DNA of 31,719 nucleotides, from positions 1 through 31,719 of the forward strand of contig CALUDO010000012.1 in the NCBI GenBank assembly GCA_943914835.1, in the 5' to 3' direction. A model generated the notes under the pieces. The model was not told the origin of the DNA and made no database searches. It saw only the letters and a list, made by a program, of their open reading frames with translations. Shown here in pieces: positions 31,678 to 31,719 of this stretch (position 1 is its first letter; every line of letters starts with the position of its first letter). This DNA comes from an uncultured Eremococcus sp. (GTDB lineage Bacteria > Bacillota > Bacilli > Lactobacillales > Aerococcaceae). Position numbers and translations under genes: made by a program.

Positions 31678-31691
31678 ATCTCCGTGGTTAT

Positions 31692-31706
31692 TTATAATGA
31701 TTATAA
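31692..31706. promoter_or_regulatory. PerR/Fur-type operator (7-1-7 box)
   Basis: TTATAATGATTATAA is an exact match to the 15-bp Per box TTATAATNATTATAA known from Bacillus subtilis PerR, and the same box is the core of related Fur and Zur sites. It lies at about +8 to +22 of the predicted transcript, a position for repression. A second, partial box lies 16 bp to the right (31708-31719, TAATAAT-C-ATTA, cut by the window end). The regulated gene is outside the window. Confidence 0.7.
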
Positions 31707-31719
31707 ATAATAATCATTA

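Noticed and set aside
1..31719. tRNA or rRNA genes, CRISPR arrays, insertion sequences, prophage or plasmid genes
   Set aside because: I saw no transposase, integrase or phage protein, no regularly spaced repeats, and no cloverleaf or rRNA signature by eye. A dedicated search could still find a diverged short remnant.

Overview
The window looks like a chromosomal segment of a low-GC Gram-positive bacterium, most likely Lactobacillales. The grounds are PolC-type DNA polymerase III, class III fructose-1,6-bisphosphatase, a CtsR operator in front of clpB, strong purine-rich Shine-Dalgarno sites, frequent TTG starts, and the order rpsB-tsf-pyrH-frr-uppS-cdsA-rseP-polC-rimP-nusA-ylxR-ylxQ-infB-rbfA. 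I cannot assign a genus from sequence alone.

Layout. (1) 1-1600 is the most accessory-looking part: an AT-rich gene for a secreted protein of unknown function, about 330 bp without a gene that may encode a small RNA ending in an intrinsic terminator, and a 58-residue membrane protein on the minus strand. (2) 1726-3605 is a two-gene unit for an exported alpha/beta hydrolase and a glutaminyl-peptide cyclotransferase, closed by a bidirectional terminator against fbp on the minus strand. (3) 5562-8935 holds a YbjN-like protein, a YitT membrane protein, a minus-strand HAD phosphatase and an alpha/beta hydrolase, with two divergent promoter regions. (4) 8951-13362 holds an unknown 122-residue protein, clpB with two CtsR boxes, and an AI-2E-type permease. 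(5) 13479-15607 is nfeD, floA and a third single-pass membrane protein, a likely membrane-microdomain operon. (6) 15649-31578 is the conserved translation / envelope / replication superblock. It is punctuated by intrinsic terminators (after rpsB, tsf, frr, rseP and rbfA) and by promoters (rpsB, tsf, frr, uppS, rimP), so it is several transcription units rather than one operon. (7) The last 140 bp carry a promoter and an exact 7-1-7 PerR/Fur-type operator for a gene beyond the window.

Most genes are core housekeeping functions. UMP kinase, EF-Ts, S2, ribosome recycling factor, IF-2, RimP, RbfA, YlxQ and NusA serve translation and transcription. UppS, CdsA and RseP serve the envelope, and PolC serves replication. 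I did not find a convincing new multi-gene system. The best leads are regulatory: the structured rpsB leader with a three-codon ORF holding its Shine-Dalgarno, the hairpin in the rimP-nusA leader that fits NusA attenuation, the possible small RNA near the left end, and the PerR/Fur box at the right edge. Uncharacterised proteins worth attention are the 320-, 58-, 122- and 163-residue products.
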